Source: an uncultured Robinsoniella sp. (GTDB taxonomy: Bacteria; Bacillota; Clostridia; Lachnospirales; Lachnospiraceae). Taken from it: DNA of 42,476 bases. Below the pieces are notes generated by a model. That model had not been told where the DNA came from and made no database searches. It saw only the letters and a program-made list of their open reading frames with translations. The DNA is taken from the NCBI GenBank assembly GCA_900539655.1, contig UQCR01000058.1, positions 1 through 42,476 on the forward strand, in the 5' to 3' direction. The position numbers and the translations under genes were made by a program. Positions 42,358 through 42,476 of the stretch are shown here, piece by piece; the first letter of the stretch is position 1; each line of letters starts with the position of its first letter.

Positions 42358-42476
42358 CTATTAGCGGTAAATTATCAGCCATAAATATCAGCATTAAATA
42401 TCCACAAAAAAAAGATCAGCCGGTAATGTAAATTAATTTGTGTCTTTGGTAAAAAATGGCTCCTTTTTGGTAAGAA
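42358..42476. other. Window end after nagA
   Basis: 119 bases, AT-rich. No terminator, gene start or RNA was recognised. TTTGGTAA occurs twice close together (42444-42475). Confidence 0.4.

Overview
The window reads as chromosomal DNA of an anaerobic, low-to-moderate GC Gram-positive gut bacterium, most probably a Lachnospiraceae (Blautia / Mediterraneibacter / Dorea-like). This rests on gene content: DUF4080 B12-radical SAM, lipoprotein-type trigger factor, DUF1934 next to murI, HPr kinase, DUF1846, oleate hydratase and a multi-domain Big_2-containing GH95 fucosidase. Strong AGGAGG-type ribosome binding sites and sigma-A-like promoters fit this. The species cannot be fixed from sequence alone. 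There are no rRNA or tRNA genes, CRISPR arrays, transposases or phage genes; most of the window is ordinary chromosomal core.

Layout. (1) 20-5102, minus strand: an operon of DUF4080 radical SAM protein, endonuclease III (nth), a DnaQ-like exonuclease, an unlisted 35-residue membrane peptide, and a secreted VanW-family protein. (2) 5.2-11.4 kb, minus: membrane-anchored oleate hydratase, a TetR regulator, and two ABC half-exporters whose motifs predict an asymmetric heterodimer. A divergent AraC-type regulator (11.5-12.6 kb, plus) has a perfect consensus promoter. (3) 12.6-18.5 kb: envelope genes, namely a lipoprotein PPIase/trigger-factor relative, a membrane-anchored polysaccharide deacetylase, a small anchored protein of unknown function, DUF1934 plus glutamate racemase, and a YigZ/IMPACT protein. 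(4) 18.7-22.9 kb, plus: a class A PBP and an orphan BtrH-like C39-fold protein. (5) 23-29 kb, minus: ROK sugar kinase, HPr kinase, UvrC and FtsH. (6) 29.2-32.7 kb, plus: DUF1846 protein, a 159-bp imperfect inverted repeat in its 3' region, then CTP synthase. (7) 33-42.4 kb: a 2107-residue secreted alpha-L-fucosidase (minus), divergent from a small CBM9-like protein, nagB and nagA (plus).

How they work together. Region 7 looks like a host-glycan foraging locus. The secreted GH95 enzyme would release fucose from glycans such as mucin or milk oligosaccharides, and NagA/NagB would feed N-acetylglucosamine-6-P into glycolysis; a carbohydrate-binding-like protein without a signal peptide sits first in the nag operon. 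Region 5 contributes glucose phosphorylation and the HPr kinase that senses glycolytic state. Regions 3 and 4 supply peptidoglycan precursors, polymerisation and probably wall modification. Region 2 looks like a fatty-acid or lipophilic-compound detoxification unit (hydration plus export).

The least explained items are the 159-bp hairpin element, whose arm differences favour G-U pairing on one strand only; the cytosolic CBM9-like protein ahead of nagBA; the radical SAM/nth/exonuclease operon; the long palindromes at 7126-7167 and 21730-21743; and the orphan BtrH-like protein. Positions and motifs were read by eye; no database search was run.
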